From: Virgisporangium ochraceum | Lineage (GTDB): Bacteria; Actinomycetota; Actinomycetes; Mycobacteriales; Micromonosporaceae | Assembly (NCBI RefSeq): GCF_016863655.1 | Contig: NZ_BOPH01000082.1 | Coordinates: forward strand, 1-64,000 | Length of the DNA: 64,000 nt | Direction of reading: 5' to 3' | Shown here: positions 25,914-33,985 of the stretch, piece after piece | How the letters are laid out: the number at the start of each line of letters is the position of its first letter | Numbering within the stretch: the stretch's first letter is position 1 | The notes under the pieces: model-generated | Databases searched by the model: none | What the model saw: the letters and a program-made list of their open reading frames with translations, nothing else | Told to the model about the DNA's origin: nothing | Made by a program: the position numbers and the translations under genes

Positions 25914-27001
25914 GGATGACGGGACGCGGGCGCGGCGTGCTCGCGGCCGGTGCCGTGCTGCTGGTGGCGGGCGGGTGGCTCGGCTACCCGGAGGCGGCCG
26001 CGGTGGGCGCGGCGGCGGCGGTGTCGGTGCTGCTGTCGCTGGCGTCGGCCCGGCGGCTGCCACGGCTGACCGTGACCCGGACCGTCGAGCCCGCTCTCGT
26101 GACGCGCGGCGGGTCGTGCCACGCGGTGCTGGAGGTGCGCCACGACTCGACCCGCACGGTGCGACTGGCCGCCGAGGACGGGCGCATCCCGGTCCCATCG
26201 ATGTTCCTGCGCCCAGGGGAGGTCGCGACCGTGCGGTACGACGTGCCGACCACACGGCGCGGGCCGGTGCGGTTGGGCCCGTTGTGGGTCGGCCGCCGCG
26301 ATCCCCTGGGACTGGCCGGCGCCGGGCGCGTGATCGGCGACCGCGCGGTGGTGCTGGTCCATCCGACGCTGCACCCCCTCGGCGGCCTGCCGGCCGCGCT
26401 GCGCCGCGGGACCGACGACGACTGCGGTACGCGGCCCGGCGGGGGCGCCGTGTCGGACCAGTTGCGCCGGTACGCGACCGGCGACGACCTGCGGCAGGTG
26501 CACTGGCGGTCGAGCGCGCGCCTCGGCGACCTCATGGTGCGCGGGCGGACGGACGCCGGCCGGCCGGGACTGGTGGTGCTGCTCGACGACCGCGCCGGCG
26601 CGCACGGGGACGACACGTTCGAGTCGGCGTGCGAGGCCGCGGGTTCGATCGTGGCGGCGGCGCTGCGCGCGGACATCGCGGTGCGACTGGTCACCACCGG
26701 TGGCGCGGAGCTGACGGGTCGGCCCGGGCTGGCCGGATTCCTGCACCTGCTCGCCGAGGTGGCACTGCGCGGCGCGGCCCAGCCGGAGCACGGGCTGGCG
26801 CTGGCCGTGACCGGCCGGCTCGCCGGGTCCGGTGACGTCCTCGTGTGCCTCACCGGGCCGTCCGGAGCCGGTGCGCTGTCGGGCCTGCGGCGACGGTATC
26901 CGTCGACGCGGGTCGTGGTCTTCGGCGGGCCGGCGGCTCCCTTCAGCGCACGGAACGGCGCGGACTTCGCCGCGCGATGGCCGGCGGCGTGGGCCCGGTG
27001 A
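25910..27001 (+). CDS. DUF58 protein
   Basis: A 363-residue protein with two N-terminal membrane segments (about 8-45), a beta-sandwich region (55-140; RRGPVRLGPLWVGRRDPLGL) and the hallmark DUF58 block YATGDDLRQVHWRSSARLGD near 185-205. The C-terminal half folds as a von Willebrand-like domain (LVVLLDDRAGAHGDDTFESA). It is the standard MoxR partner. GTGA coupling joins it to the TgpA-like gene. Confidence 0.92.
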   Translation: MRMTGRGRGVLAAGAVLLVAGGWLGYPEAAAVGAAAAVSVLLSLASARRLPRLTVTRTVEPALVTRGGSCHAVLEVRHDSTRTVRLAAEDGRIPVPSMFLRPGEVATVRYDVPTTRRGPVRLGPLWVGRRDPLGLAGAGRVIGDRAVVLVHPTLHPLGGLPAALRRGTDDDCGTRPGGGAVSDQLRRYATGDDLRQVHWRSSARLGDLMVRGRTDAGRPGLVVLLDDRAGAHGDDTFESACEAAGSIVAAALRADIAVRLVTTGGAELTGRPGLAGFLHLLAEVALRGAAQPEHGLALAVTGRLAGSGDVLVCLTGPSGAGALSGLRRRYPSTRVVVFGGPAAPFSARNGADFAARWPAAWAR

Positions 27002-29265
27002 CCCGTCGGATGCTCACGGCCGTGCCGTTCGCGGCGGCGCTCGCGGTGGGTGCCGGTGCCGCGGGCAGGATCTACCACGGGCCGGTGTTCGCCCTCCTGG
27101 TGGCAGGCGCCGCCGCCGGCGCGACGGGTGTCGGCGTCGCCCTGCTGCGGCGTCCACAGTGGACGGTTCCGCTCGTGTCGACGACCGCGCTCATCGCCTA
27201 CGCCGCCGTCGTGCTCCAGTGGCTGGACCCCGGGCCGGACACGTGGACCCGCGCGGTCCGCGACGGCGGCCCGCGGCTGCTCACCTCGCTGGTGCCGGTG
27301 GAGGTGCGGCCCGCGACCGTGCTGCTGCCCATCGTCGTGGTGTGGGTGGCGGGCCTGGTCGGCGCCGAGGTCGCGGTGCGCGCCGGGCGACCGGCCGTCG
27401 CACTGTCGGCGCCGGTGGCGGTGTACGCGGCGGCCCTGGCCCTCGCCGGTCCCGACGGGGGAGTCCAGCCGTGGCGGGCGGTGACGTTCGTGGCGCTCTG
27501 CGCCGGCCTGCTGGCCGCGAACGCGTCACCTGCCGGGGCGCCCCTCGCGTCGCGACCGGGCGCCGCGAACGACGGTGCGCCTCCCACGTCGCGGCCGGGC
27601 GCCGCGAACGCCGGGACGCCTCTCGCGTCGCGGCTGCTCGCCGCGGCGCCGTCCGCCCTTGCGGTCGTCCTGGCCGTGGTGGCGGTCGCGGTGACGGTGC
27701 CGCACCGGCCGCCGGACCTACGGGCCGCGGCCGACCCGCCGACCACCGACCCGCTCGACGGGAACCCCCTCGCCCGCATCTCCGGGTGGACGCAGGACCC
27801 CGACCGGCCCCTGTTCGACGTCGACCTGCCGCTGTTCGACGTCGACCCGCCCGCGCCGGCACGGCTCACCCTCGCGGCGCTCGGCGACTTCGACGGAGTG
27901 ACGTGGCGGATCGGCGCCGCCCACCGACCGGCGGGCCGCTGGCTGCCGGAACCTCCGGCCGGCGGCACGCGGGTGCACACGCGGTTCACCGTCCGCGGGC
28001 TGGGGGGCAGGCTGGCACCCGCGGTCGCCGCGCCGGTACAGGTGCGGGGGATCGCCGTCGCCTACGACCCGGACAGCGGCTCCCTGCTCAGCGAGGACGC
28101 GCTGGCACCGGGCACCACGTACACGGTCACGTCGGTGGTGCCCCGTCCCGACCGGGAGGCGGCCACGGCGGGCGTGCCGGGCGGCCCGGAGGTGAGCCGC
28201 TACCTGGAGGCCGGTGACCCGTTACCGGGCGACCTCGCCGCGCTCGCGCGCACGGTCGCCGGCGGGGAGGTCAACCCGTACCGCAAGGCGCAGACGCTCG
28301 AGCGGTTCCTCGCCGACCACTACACCTACGACCTTGGCGCGCCCGGCGGTCACGCCTACCCGAACCTGCGGTTCTTCCTGCTCGGGGCGCAGCGCGGCAC
28401 GTCGGAGCAGTTCGCCGCGGCGTACGCGGTGCTCGGTCGGCTCATGGGACTTCCGACGCGCGTCGTGGTCGGCTTCACCGGCGCGCCCGGGCGCGGCACG
28501 GTGCGGGGCACGGTGCGCGGCGCCGATGCCCTCGCCTGGCCGGAGGTGTTGTTCGCCGGGGTCGGCTGGGTGCCGTTCGACCCGATGCCCGAGCCGGGCG
28601 CGGAGGCCCGTCCGCTCGGGGCGTACCGGCCGGGCCCGGCACCGTCGACGGCGTCCCCGTCGACGGTCGCTCCGCCGCCGGTGCCGTCGACGTCACCTCC
28701 GCTCCCGGTGGCGGCACCCGGTGGATCCGGATCCGGTCGGTGGCCCACGGAAGCGGTCGTCGCGGTGGCGGCCGTGCTGGCGCTGCTGGGCGCCGGGGCC
28801 ACCGCGGTGGCGGCCCGCTGGCGGCTGTCCCGCCGTCGGCTGCTCCACGGCGATCCGTCCGACCGGGTGACCGGTGCCTGGCTGGAACTGCTCGACGCGC
28901 TGCGCCTGGCCGGACATCCCGCACCCGCCGGCCTCACGGTGACGGAGGTGGCGCGGTGGGCGGCAGACCGGGCCGACGGCCTGCCCCCGCTGGACGACCT
29001 CGCCGACGCGGCGAACCGGGCCGGTTTCGGGTCCGCGCCGCTGACCGACCGCGACGCGGTGGTGGCGCGCGACCAGGCCCGCGCATACGTCGACGCGCGA
29101 CGTCGTACCGCGCCGGCGTGGCGGCGGGTGTCCTGGCGCCTGCACCCCGGACCGCTGTGGTGGAGCCGCGCCATGCACGGGTCTCCGCCGCCGCGGGCTC
29201 GACGAGCCGGCCTTCCCCTACCGGCCGGTCGTTCCGCCGGACTCCGGCGCCCGCACCGGTCGTAG
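26998..29265 (+). CDS. TgpA-like membrane transglutaminase-fold protein, catalytically dead
   Basis: A 755-residue membrane protein from GTG 26998 (GTGA overlap). About six N-terminal membrane segments (DUF3488 type) precede an external region with the transglutaminase core at about 420-540. The core is easy to align: GTSEQFAAAYAVLGRLMGLP, where active enzymes have Cys-Glu-Gln, carries Ser469; GADALAWPEVLF, where active enzymes have DAHAWPE, carries Leu512. Cys and His are both lost while the surrounding fold motifs are kept, so it is probably a binding protein. A last membrane segment lies near 585 and a cytosolic tail follows. Short tandem repeats occur near residues 180-212 and in PLFDVDLPLFDVDPP. 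Confidence 0.88.
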   Translation: MTRRMLTAVPFAAALAVGAGAAGRIYHGPVFALLVAGAAAGATGVGVALLRRPQWTVPLVSTTALIAYAAVVLQWLDPGPDTWTRAVRDGGPRLLTSLVPVEVRPATVLLPIVVVWVAGLVGAEVAVRAGRPAVALSAPVAVYAAALALAGPDGGVQPWRAVTFVALCAGLLAANASPAGAPLASRPGAANDGAPPTSRPGAANAGTPLASRLLAAAPSALAVVLAVVAVAVTVPHRPPDLRAAADPPTTDPLDGNPLARISGWTQDPDRPLFDVDLPLFDVDPPAPARLTLAALGDFDGVTWRIGAAHRPAGRWLPEPPAGGTRVHTRFTVRGLGGRLAPAVAAPVQVRGIAVAYDPDSGSLLSEDALAPGTTYTVTSVVPRPDREAATAGVPGGPEVSRYLEAGDPLPGDLAALARTVAGGEVNPYRKAQTLERFLADHYTYDLGAPGGHAYPNLRFFLLGAQRGTSEQFAAAYAVLGRLMGLPTRVVVGFTGAPGRGTVRGTVRGADALAWPEVLFAGVGWVPFDPMPEPGAEARPLGAYRPGPAPSTASPSTVAPPPVPSTSPPLPVAAPGGSGSGRWPTEAVVAVAAVLALLGAGATAVAARWRLSRRRLLHGDPSDRVTGAWLELLDALRLAGHPAPAGLTVTEVARWAADRADGLPPLDDLADAANRAGFGSAPLTDRDAVVARDQARAYVDARRRTAPAWRRVSWRLHPGPLWWSRAMHGSPPPRARRAGLPLPAGRSAGLRRPHRS
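27535..27633 (+). repeat. 39-bp tandem repeat in TgpA-like gene
   Basis: Two full units and one partial unit encode GAPLASRPGAAND, GAPPTSRPGAANA and GTPLASR, in a loop between membrane segments. Confidence 0.75.
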
Positions 29266-29508
29266 TGGCTGGCCGGGTGAGGCCAGCCGCCGGCGGCGTG
29301 AGCCCCGCGCCGGAACGGGTCGGCCGGGCCGCTCCGGTCCGGTCGTGGCGGGTCGCTGCGGCGCGGAGAGGGCGCGCAGGAGCAGGTCGAGGTCGACCGC
29401 GGGGGACCCGCTCACGCGCGCCTCGTTGGTGGAGGTGTCGACCGTGACGTGGGTCAGCTCGGTGCTGTCGTGGTCGTTGCGGATGACGCGGATGGTGTAC
29501 GCGGCCAC
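29218..29508 (-). CDS. short beta-domain protein, paralogue of 7545-8030 N-terminus
   Basis: A 96-residue protein. Residues 1-48 (MAAYTIRVIRNDHDSTELTH...VDLDLLLRALSAP) match the first 60 residues of the HTH protein at 7545-8030 in start, strand pattern and the closing D(I/L)DL-x-LLLRAL. The remainder is basic and Pro/Arg-rich with no HTH. It overlaps the end of the TgpA-like gene by 48 bases and contains the bidirectional hairpin. It is divergent from the pseudokinase gene, mirroring the arrangement of the left arm. Confidence 0.65.
   Translation of the reverse strand: MAAYTIRVIRNDHDSTELTHVTVDTSTNEARVSGSPAVDLDLLLRALSAPQRPATTGPERPGRPVPARGSRRRRLASPGQPLRPVRAPESGGTTGR
29267..29288 (+). terminator. 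hairpin terminator after TgpA-like gene
   Basis: GGCTGGCC and GGCCAGCC form an 8-bp stem with a six-base loop two bases after the stop codon of the long rightward arm. It lies inside the coding part of the opposing small gene. Confidence 0.6.
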
Positions 29509-29602
29509 GACTGTCCCTTCGGCGGTGGAGACCGGGCGGAACCCGGTGCTGCGGCTCGATGCTAGGGCGCCGTCGAGGTGGGGGAACCGGACCGTTGCCG
29601 TT

Positions 29603-29619
29603 GTTAACGTCCCGTTGAC
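29603..29619 (+). promoter_or_regulatory. GTTAAC-N5-GTTGAC direct repeat (OmpR-type operator)
   Basis: GTTAAC at 29603 and GTTGAC at 29614 repeat with an 11-bp step. The surrounding 21 bases match the site at 12060 at 19 positions. Like that site it lies in a divergent promoter region, here between the small protein gene (29508) and the pseudokinase. Confidence 0.55.
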
Positions 29620-29653
29620 CCGCGCGGCGGGGACGTCGACCGCTCTTTGTTGC

Positions 29654-29668
29654 TATGTTGTATGAAGC
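29654..29668 (+). promoter_or_regulatory. shared 15-bp motif, copy C
   Basis: TATGTTGTATGAAGC on the plus strand, 42 bases before the pseudokinase start, matches copies A and B (minus strand) at 10 or 11 positions with the central GTATG intact. Confidence 0.4.
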
Positions 29669-29709
29669 TTATTGTGTGTTGGATCGACTTACGGGGAGCG
29701 GGTGGGGCG

Positions 29710-31266
29710 ATGACGGCGGTGGAACGCGGTCCGGGCCTTGCCGGCTACCGCGACCTGGTGACGATCAGCCGCACCGACACGGCCCTGGTGTTCGAGGCGG
29801 TGCGCGACAGCGACGCCCGGCGCGTCGCCGTGAAGGTGCTGCTGGTCGACCACGAGGTGGCCGAGCGGGCCCGCGCGTGGCGCGAGCTGACGACGACGGT
29901 GCTCCTGTCGGGCCATCCGCACATCGTCGAGATCCTCGACACCGGCGTCACCGCCCGGGGGAACCCGTATGTCGTCATGGAGCACTGTCCCGACGGCAGC
30001 TACGAGCGGATCGTCGACCGGCTCGGGCCGCTGTCGGTCGAGGAGACGGTTCTGGTCGGGTGGCGGATCGCCGAGGCCCTGCAGGCGGCGCACGACGTCG
30101 GGGTGGTGCACGGCGCGGTCAGGCCGTCGAACATCCTGCGGGCCGCGACCGGGCCGGCGCTGAGCGACTTCGGCATCGCGCGGGTGCCGGTGGCCAACCG
30201 GCTGGTCGAGGCGGAGGAGAGCCCGTCGTCCGACCTGTTCGACCTGGCGGCCACGATGGGACATCTGCTGGTCGGGCAGCCGGTGTCCGCCGGGTCGGTC
30301 GGCCAGGCGCGGCGTCCCGGGACGCCGGGCGACGACGTCCCCGAATGGTTGTGGTTCGAACTGGACCGCGGGCTGGCGCCGGACCCGGACGACAGGCATC
30401 CCAGCGCGTACGCCTTCGCCGAGATCCTGCGCGCCCACGGCGAGTACGTGGCGGGGGCGCCGGCGCGGCCGGAGCCACCGCCGTTCGCGGACGACGCCAT
30501 CGAGGGGTCGCTGGTGCTGCCGGCGGGCGTGCGGGCCGCTCCCGGATACGCCGAGCCCGCACGGGAGGAGCCGCGCCCGCCGGACGGTCCGCGCGCGACG
30601 ATCCGACCGCCCAGCCCGCCGGCCGACGACACCGGTTATCCGGACACCGGCGGCTCCTACCGCTGGGGAGGTGACGACCCCGACGGCGACGGCCCCCACG
30701 GCGGCGCCGCCGGGCCCGACGACGGCGAACGGCGGGGGACCGACAGCACCGACCCCGCGTACCCGGAGCCGGACCGTGCGCGGGACGGGTACCCCGATGC
30801 CTTCGGCGACGACCCGCCGTGGCTCGACGAGCCGCCCCGGCACCGGTCCTGGAGGACGCTGCTGCTCGGGCTCGCGGTGGCCGCGATGGTGGGCTTCGCC
30901 GGGTTCCTGTTCTGGCCGACCGGCGACGGTGGCGACCCGGGCGGCGCGGTACCCGCGAACTCGTTGGCCGCCGTCCCCCCGATGCGGGTGACGGGCGAGG
31001 GCGCGCCGACCGACGTCAAGCTCGCCGACGACGGATCGACGATCACCGTGACCTGGTCGGACGCCACCGGCAAGCGCGCGCAGTTCGCGGTCGTCGGCGG
31101 CCCGCGTGGCACCCCGTTGACGCTGCAGAAGGTGCTCGACCCGGGCGCGACGTCGCTGACGTTGCAGGGCCTGAACACCGGGCAGGACTACTGCTTCCAG
31201 GTTCTGGCGATCCTGCGCGTCGACGAGTACGCCCGATCCGCGCTGGTATGCACCAATCGATCATGA
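29710..31266 (+). CDS. transmembrane Ser/Thr receptor pseudokinase with external FN3 domain
   Basis: A 518-residue protein from ATG 29710, with GGGGAGCGGGTGGGG upstream. The kinase fold (about 8-260) has the ATP-anchoring Lys42 in VAVKVL and an intact DFG (Asp153). The catalytic loop reads VVHGAVRPSN: the HRD aspartate is Ala136 and the following lysine is Arg138. It can probably bind nucleotide but not transfer phosphate by the normal route. A disordered acidic, Pro-rich juxtamembrane region (260-375), a membrane segment (about 382-402) and an external FN3-like domain (425-515) follow. The layout is that of PknB-type receptors. It likely signals by binding. Confidence 0.88.
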   Translation: MTAVERGPGLAGYRDLVTISRTDTALVFEAVRDSDARRVAVKVLLVDHEVAERARAWRELTTTVLLSGHPHIVEILDTGVTARGNPYVVMEHCPDGSYERIVDRLGPLSVEETVLVGWRIAEALQAAHDVGVVHGAVRPSNILRAATGPALSDFGIARVPVANRLVEAEESPSSDLFDLAATMGHLLVGQPVSAGSVGQARRPGTPGDDVPEWLWFELDRGLAPDPDDRHPSAYAFAEILRAHGEYVAGAPARPEPPPFADDAIEGSLVLPAGVRAAPGYAEPAREEPRPPDGPRATIRPPSPPADDTGYPDTGGSYRWGGDDPDGDGPHGGAAGPDDGERRGTDSTDPAYPEPDRARDGYPDAFGDDPPWLDEPPRHRSWRTLLLGLAVAAMVGFAGFLFWPTGDGGDPGGAVPANSLAAVPPMRVTGEGAPTDVKLADDGSTITVTWSDATGKRAQFAVVGGPRGTPLTLQKVLDPGATSLTLQGLNTGQDYCFQVLAILRVDEYARSALVCTNRS

Positions 31267-31376
31267 CGATGTTCTTACGCTTCCGTGACGCTTCGCCCGG
31301 ATGACGCCCGGTCGGCGAGCGCGCCATCGGAACTCGCCTATGGTAGGTGGATGATCCGGCGAGGTGTCCGTCGATA

Positions 31377-32153
31377 ATGTCCACAGTAGACAGTTGGTCC
31401 GGCGGGCCCCGGTCCGGGACCGGCGATCACCCGTCGAGCACCCTGTCGGGCTGGTCCTCCTACCGTCGGCGGGCCATGCTCCGCGTGTCCGTGCTGCTGG
31501 CGGCGGTCGTGGTCACGGTGGCGGCCTACTGGCTGCCCGGCGCCCTCGACGGACGGGCCGACTCGACGGGCGGCGACCGGCCGGCCACCCCGCCGGCGGC
31601 CGCCGGAGGGGCGACCGCGTCGCCGGCCCCGCCCGCCGGGTCCCCGAGCGGCGTGCCGTCGGCGCCGCCGTCGACGACTGCGGCCACGCCGAGCGGTCAG
31701 CCGGGCGGCCAGCCGACGGTGCCCGGAACCACGGCGACCCCGCCGGGACGGTCCTACGCCAACACCGCCGCGTTCACCGGTATCAGCGACGGTGCCGCCG
31801 TCGACCACTGCGAGCGGGTGTCGGGGCGGTCGAGCGTCGCGCCCACCAAGACCCTGCTCACCGCGCACCGGCGCACCAGCCCGAGCGACGGGACCTACTA
31901 CTTCTTCTACGTCGACGGCGCGCAGAACGGCAACACGCCGTCGACGTGGACGACCCGGATCTGGTTCGGCTCGTCCGCGGACGGGCACCTCTACACCGTC
32001 TATCTGCTGATCATGGACGTCGAGGAGGCACGCCGGTTCTGGGGCGGCAACAAGGTCGCGAACGGCTCCTACGCCGACGCGGCGGCCATCCCGCCGTCGG
32101 CGGTCGTCGCCGACGAACTGCGGGTCGAGCAGCGGGGACTCGCGGACTGCTAG
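31377..32153 (+). CDS. single-pass secreted/anchored protein of unknown function
   Basis: A 258-residue protein from ATG 31377 (GAGGTG upstream); GTG 31347 in frame is an alternative start. A membrane or signal segment (MLRVSVLLAAVVVTVAAYWL) follows a cytosolic N-terminus, then a Pro/Ala/Ser/Thr-rich linker, then an external domain (about 125-258) with GTYYFFYVDGAQNGNTPSTW and LYTVYLLIMDVEEARRFWGG. The family is not recognised. It follows the pseudokinase by 110 bases and may be its extracellular partner. Confidence 0.65.
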   Translation: MSTVDSWSGGPRSGTGDHPSSTLSGWSSYRRRAMLRVSVLLAAVVVTVAAYWLPGALDGRADSTGGDRPATPPAAAGGATASPAPPAGSPSGVPSAPPSTTAATPSGQPGGQPTVPGTTATPPGRSYANTAAFTGISDGAAVDHCERVSGRSSVAPTKTLLTAHRRTSPSDGTYYFFYVDGAQNGNTPSTWTTRIWFGSSADGHLYTVYLLIMDVEEARRFWGGNKVANGSYADAAAIPPSAVVADELRVEQRGLADC

Positions 32154-32172
32154 GCCGGGGTCGCGCGGGCCG

Positions 32173-32931
32173 CTAGTTCTTCGCGGCCGGGGTCGTGACG
32201 GCGACCCGGGCCGCCAGGGCCAGGTAGGCCCGCGACGTCGCCGGCCGCAGCCGCTGCGCCGCGATGCCGGTGCGTCCGGCCAGTCCCGGGTCGTGCGGCA
32301 CCGCGACGGCCCGCCGTGACGCCCCGCGCGGAAGCGGCGACCGGTCGCCGACCACGGCCACCGCGACCGTGCCGAGCCGGCCGGGACCGCCGGTAGCGAG
32401 CCGGTCGAGTGCGGCCAGGGCGGCGGGCCGGGCCGTCGGCCCGGGGCGGACCACCAGCACGACCTGGTCGGCGTCGTCGAGCGCGGCCTGCGCCGGCGCC
32501 GACAGGTCGTTTCCGACATCGACGAGGACGAACGTGTACGTGGCCGTGAGCACGCCGAGCGCGTCGCGCATGTCGCGCGGGTCCAGCGGCGCCGCCCAGG
32601 GGAGGCCGTCGACGACGTACAGACCGTCCGGAGTGGACAGTGCGGCCGCGCCCCACGGATCCCGGGCGATCTCGGCCGGCGTCGGCGCGAGCCGCTGCGC
32701 CAGTGCGGTTCCGAGCGACGGCGTACCCGCGTGCGCGTCGACGAGCACGGTCTTGTCGGCGCGGTTACGGGCCAGCGCCAGGCCCAGCCCGATCGCGGTG
32801 GCGGTGGTGCCGGTGCCACCGCTGCCCGACAGGACGGCCACGATGCGGGGTTGGGCCTGCTCGGTCCGGGTCGCCGCGACGAGCGGGCCCTCGCCCACGT
32901 CGCCGCCACGGTAGGCGAAGCCCGGCGCCAC
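32173..32931 (-). CDS. MinD-like ATPase with both Walker A lysines replaced
   Basis: A 252-residue protein from GTG 32931. The P-loop reads IVAVLSGSGGTGTTATA: the signature lysine is Ser37 and the invariant lysine is Thr42. KTVLVDAHAGTPSLG and FVLVDVGNDLSAPAQA mark the following motifs, and the C-terminus (ATSRAYLALAARVA) resembles those of its paralogues. It is the second gene after the histidine kinase, eight bases downstream, so it is likely co-transcribed with the sensor. Confidence 0.8.
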   Translation of the reverse strand: MAPGFAYRGGDVGEGPLVAATRTEQAQPRIVAVLSGSGGTGTTATAIGLGLALARNRADKTVLVDAHAGTPSLGTALAQRLAPTPAEIARDPWGAAALSTPDGLYVVDGLPWAAPLDPRDMRDALGVLTATYTFVLVDVGNDLSAPAQAALDDADQVVLVVRPGPTARPAALAALDRLATGGPGRLGTVAVAVVGDRSPLPRGASRRAVAVPHDPGLAGRTGIAAQRLRPATSRAYLALAARVAVTTPAAKN

Positions 32932-32938
32932 GACCGGC

Positions 32939-33949
32939 CTACGCCCCCACGCCGGAGCGGCCCGCCGGGACGGCGCGTAGCCGGATCCGGGCGGTGAGAC
33001 CGTGCGGACGGGCCTGGCTCAGGTGCAGCCGGCCACCGGCCGTCGCGACAAGCGCCGTGGCGATGGTGAGGCCCAGACCGGAACCGGCCGTGGGCCCGTC
33101 CTGGCGGCGTTGCCAGAACGCCCGGCCGGCGCGGGCGAGGTCGACGGGCGACATGCCCGGCCCGTCGTCGGTCACCTGGATGTCGACGTGGCTGACGAAC
33201 GGCTGCCGCACCTGCACGGTGACGGTGCTGCCGGCGCCCGCGTACTTGATGGAGTTCTCGATCAGCGCGTCGAGGGCCTGGTCCAGCACCTCCGCGGCGG
33301 TGAACGCGCGCACGCCGGCGGCCCCCTCGCGCACCAGCGTCACCCCGCGCGCCGCGGCGGCCTGTTGCCACCCCGAGCAGCGGTTGTCGACCAGCGCCGA
33401 CACGTCGACGGCCCGGGGACGGGCGAGCCGTTCGGCCCGCGCGTAGGCGAGCAGCGAGTCGCAGATGCGGGTGAGCCGCCCGATCTCGTGGGCGAGCATG
33501 CGGTGGTCGGCCCGGCCCTCCTCACGCACGGCCGGCTCCAGGTTGTCGGCGCACAGCCGGAGCGTGGCCAACGGGGTGCGGATCTGGTGGCTGGCGTAGG
33601 AGGCGAAGGTGCGTTGGCGCTGCACGAGTTCGGCGAGGTGCTCGGTCATCGTGTTGAGCGACCGGCCGGCGTACAGGACCTCGGCCGGACCCGCTCCGAT
33701 CGGCACGCGGGCGTCCAACTGCCCGTCGCCGACGGCGCGCGCCACGTCACCGAGAACCCGCACCGGGACGGCGATCCACCGGTACAGGGCGACCGCGACG
33801 CCACCGGACATGCTCGCCACGACGAGTGCCCCGACGCCCAGGGCCACCGCCGTCGAGGGGGTGCCGACCACGAACGCCAGCGGGATGGCGAGTCCACTGT
33901 AGACAACGACGACCAAGCCGACGACGGTGACGACGAGCCTGCGCCGCAT
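32939..33949 (-). CDS. sensor histidine kinase
   Basis: A 336-residue kinase. Two membrane segments (about 5-28 and 35-58) enclose only a few external residues, so it probably senses within or near the membrane. A HAMP-like region (60-110) is followed by the phospho-acceptor His121 in ASHQIRTPLATL, the N box LIENSIKYA, G1 DDGPGM and G2 GSGLGL. It is the only kinase in the locus and the natural partner for one or both OmpR-type regulators. ATG 33949 is nine bases from a TATAGG element, so the transcript may be nearly leaderless. Confidence 0.92.
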   Translation of the reverse strand: MRRRLVVTVVGLVVVVYSGLAIPLAFVVGTPSTAVALGVGALVVASMSGGVAVALYRWIAVPVRVLGDVARAVGDGQLDARVPIGAGPAEVLYAGRSLNTMTEHLAELVQRQRTFASYASHQIRTPLATLRLCADNLEPAVREEGRADHRMLAHEIGRLTRICDSLLAYARAERLARPRAVDVSALVDNRCSGWQQAAAARGVTLVREGAAGVRAFTAAEVLDQALDALIENSIKYAGAGSTVTVQVRQPFVSHVDIQVTDDGPGMSPVDLARAGRAFWQRRQDGPTAGSGLGLTIATALVATAGGRLHLSQARPHGLTARIRLRAVPAGRSGVGA

Positions 33950-33958
33950 GGACGGATC

Positions 33959-33976
33959 CTATACCCGACTTATAAA
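33959..33976. promoter_or_regulatory. back-to-back -10 elements with very short leaders
   Basis: TATAGG on the minus strand (33964-33959) lies nine bases before the kinase ATG. TATAAA on the plus strand (33971-33976) ends nine bases before the MinD-like ATG at 33986. Predicted start points fall only a few bases from each start codon, and neither gene has a Shine-Dalgarno sequence. No good -35 hexamer is visible. Confidence 0.5.
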
Positions 33977-33985
33977 CTGCTGCCG

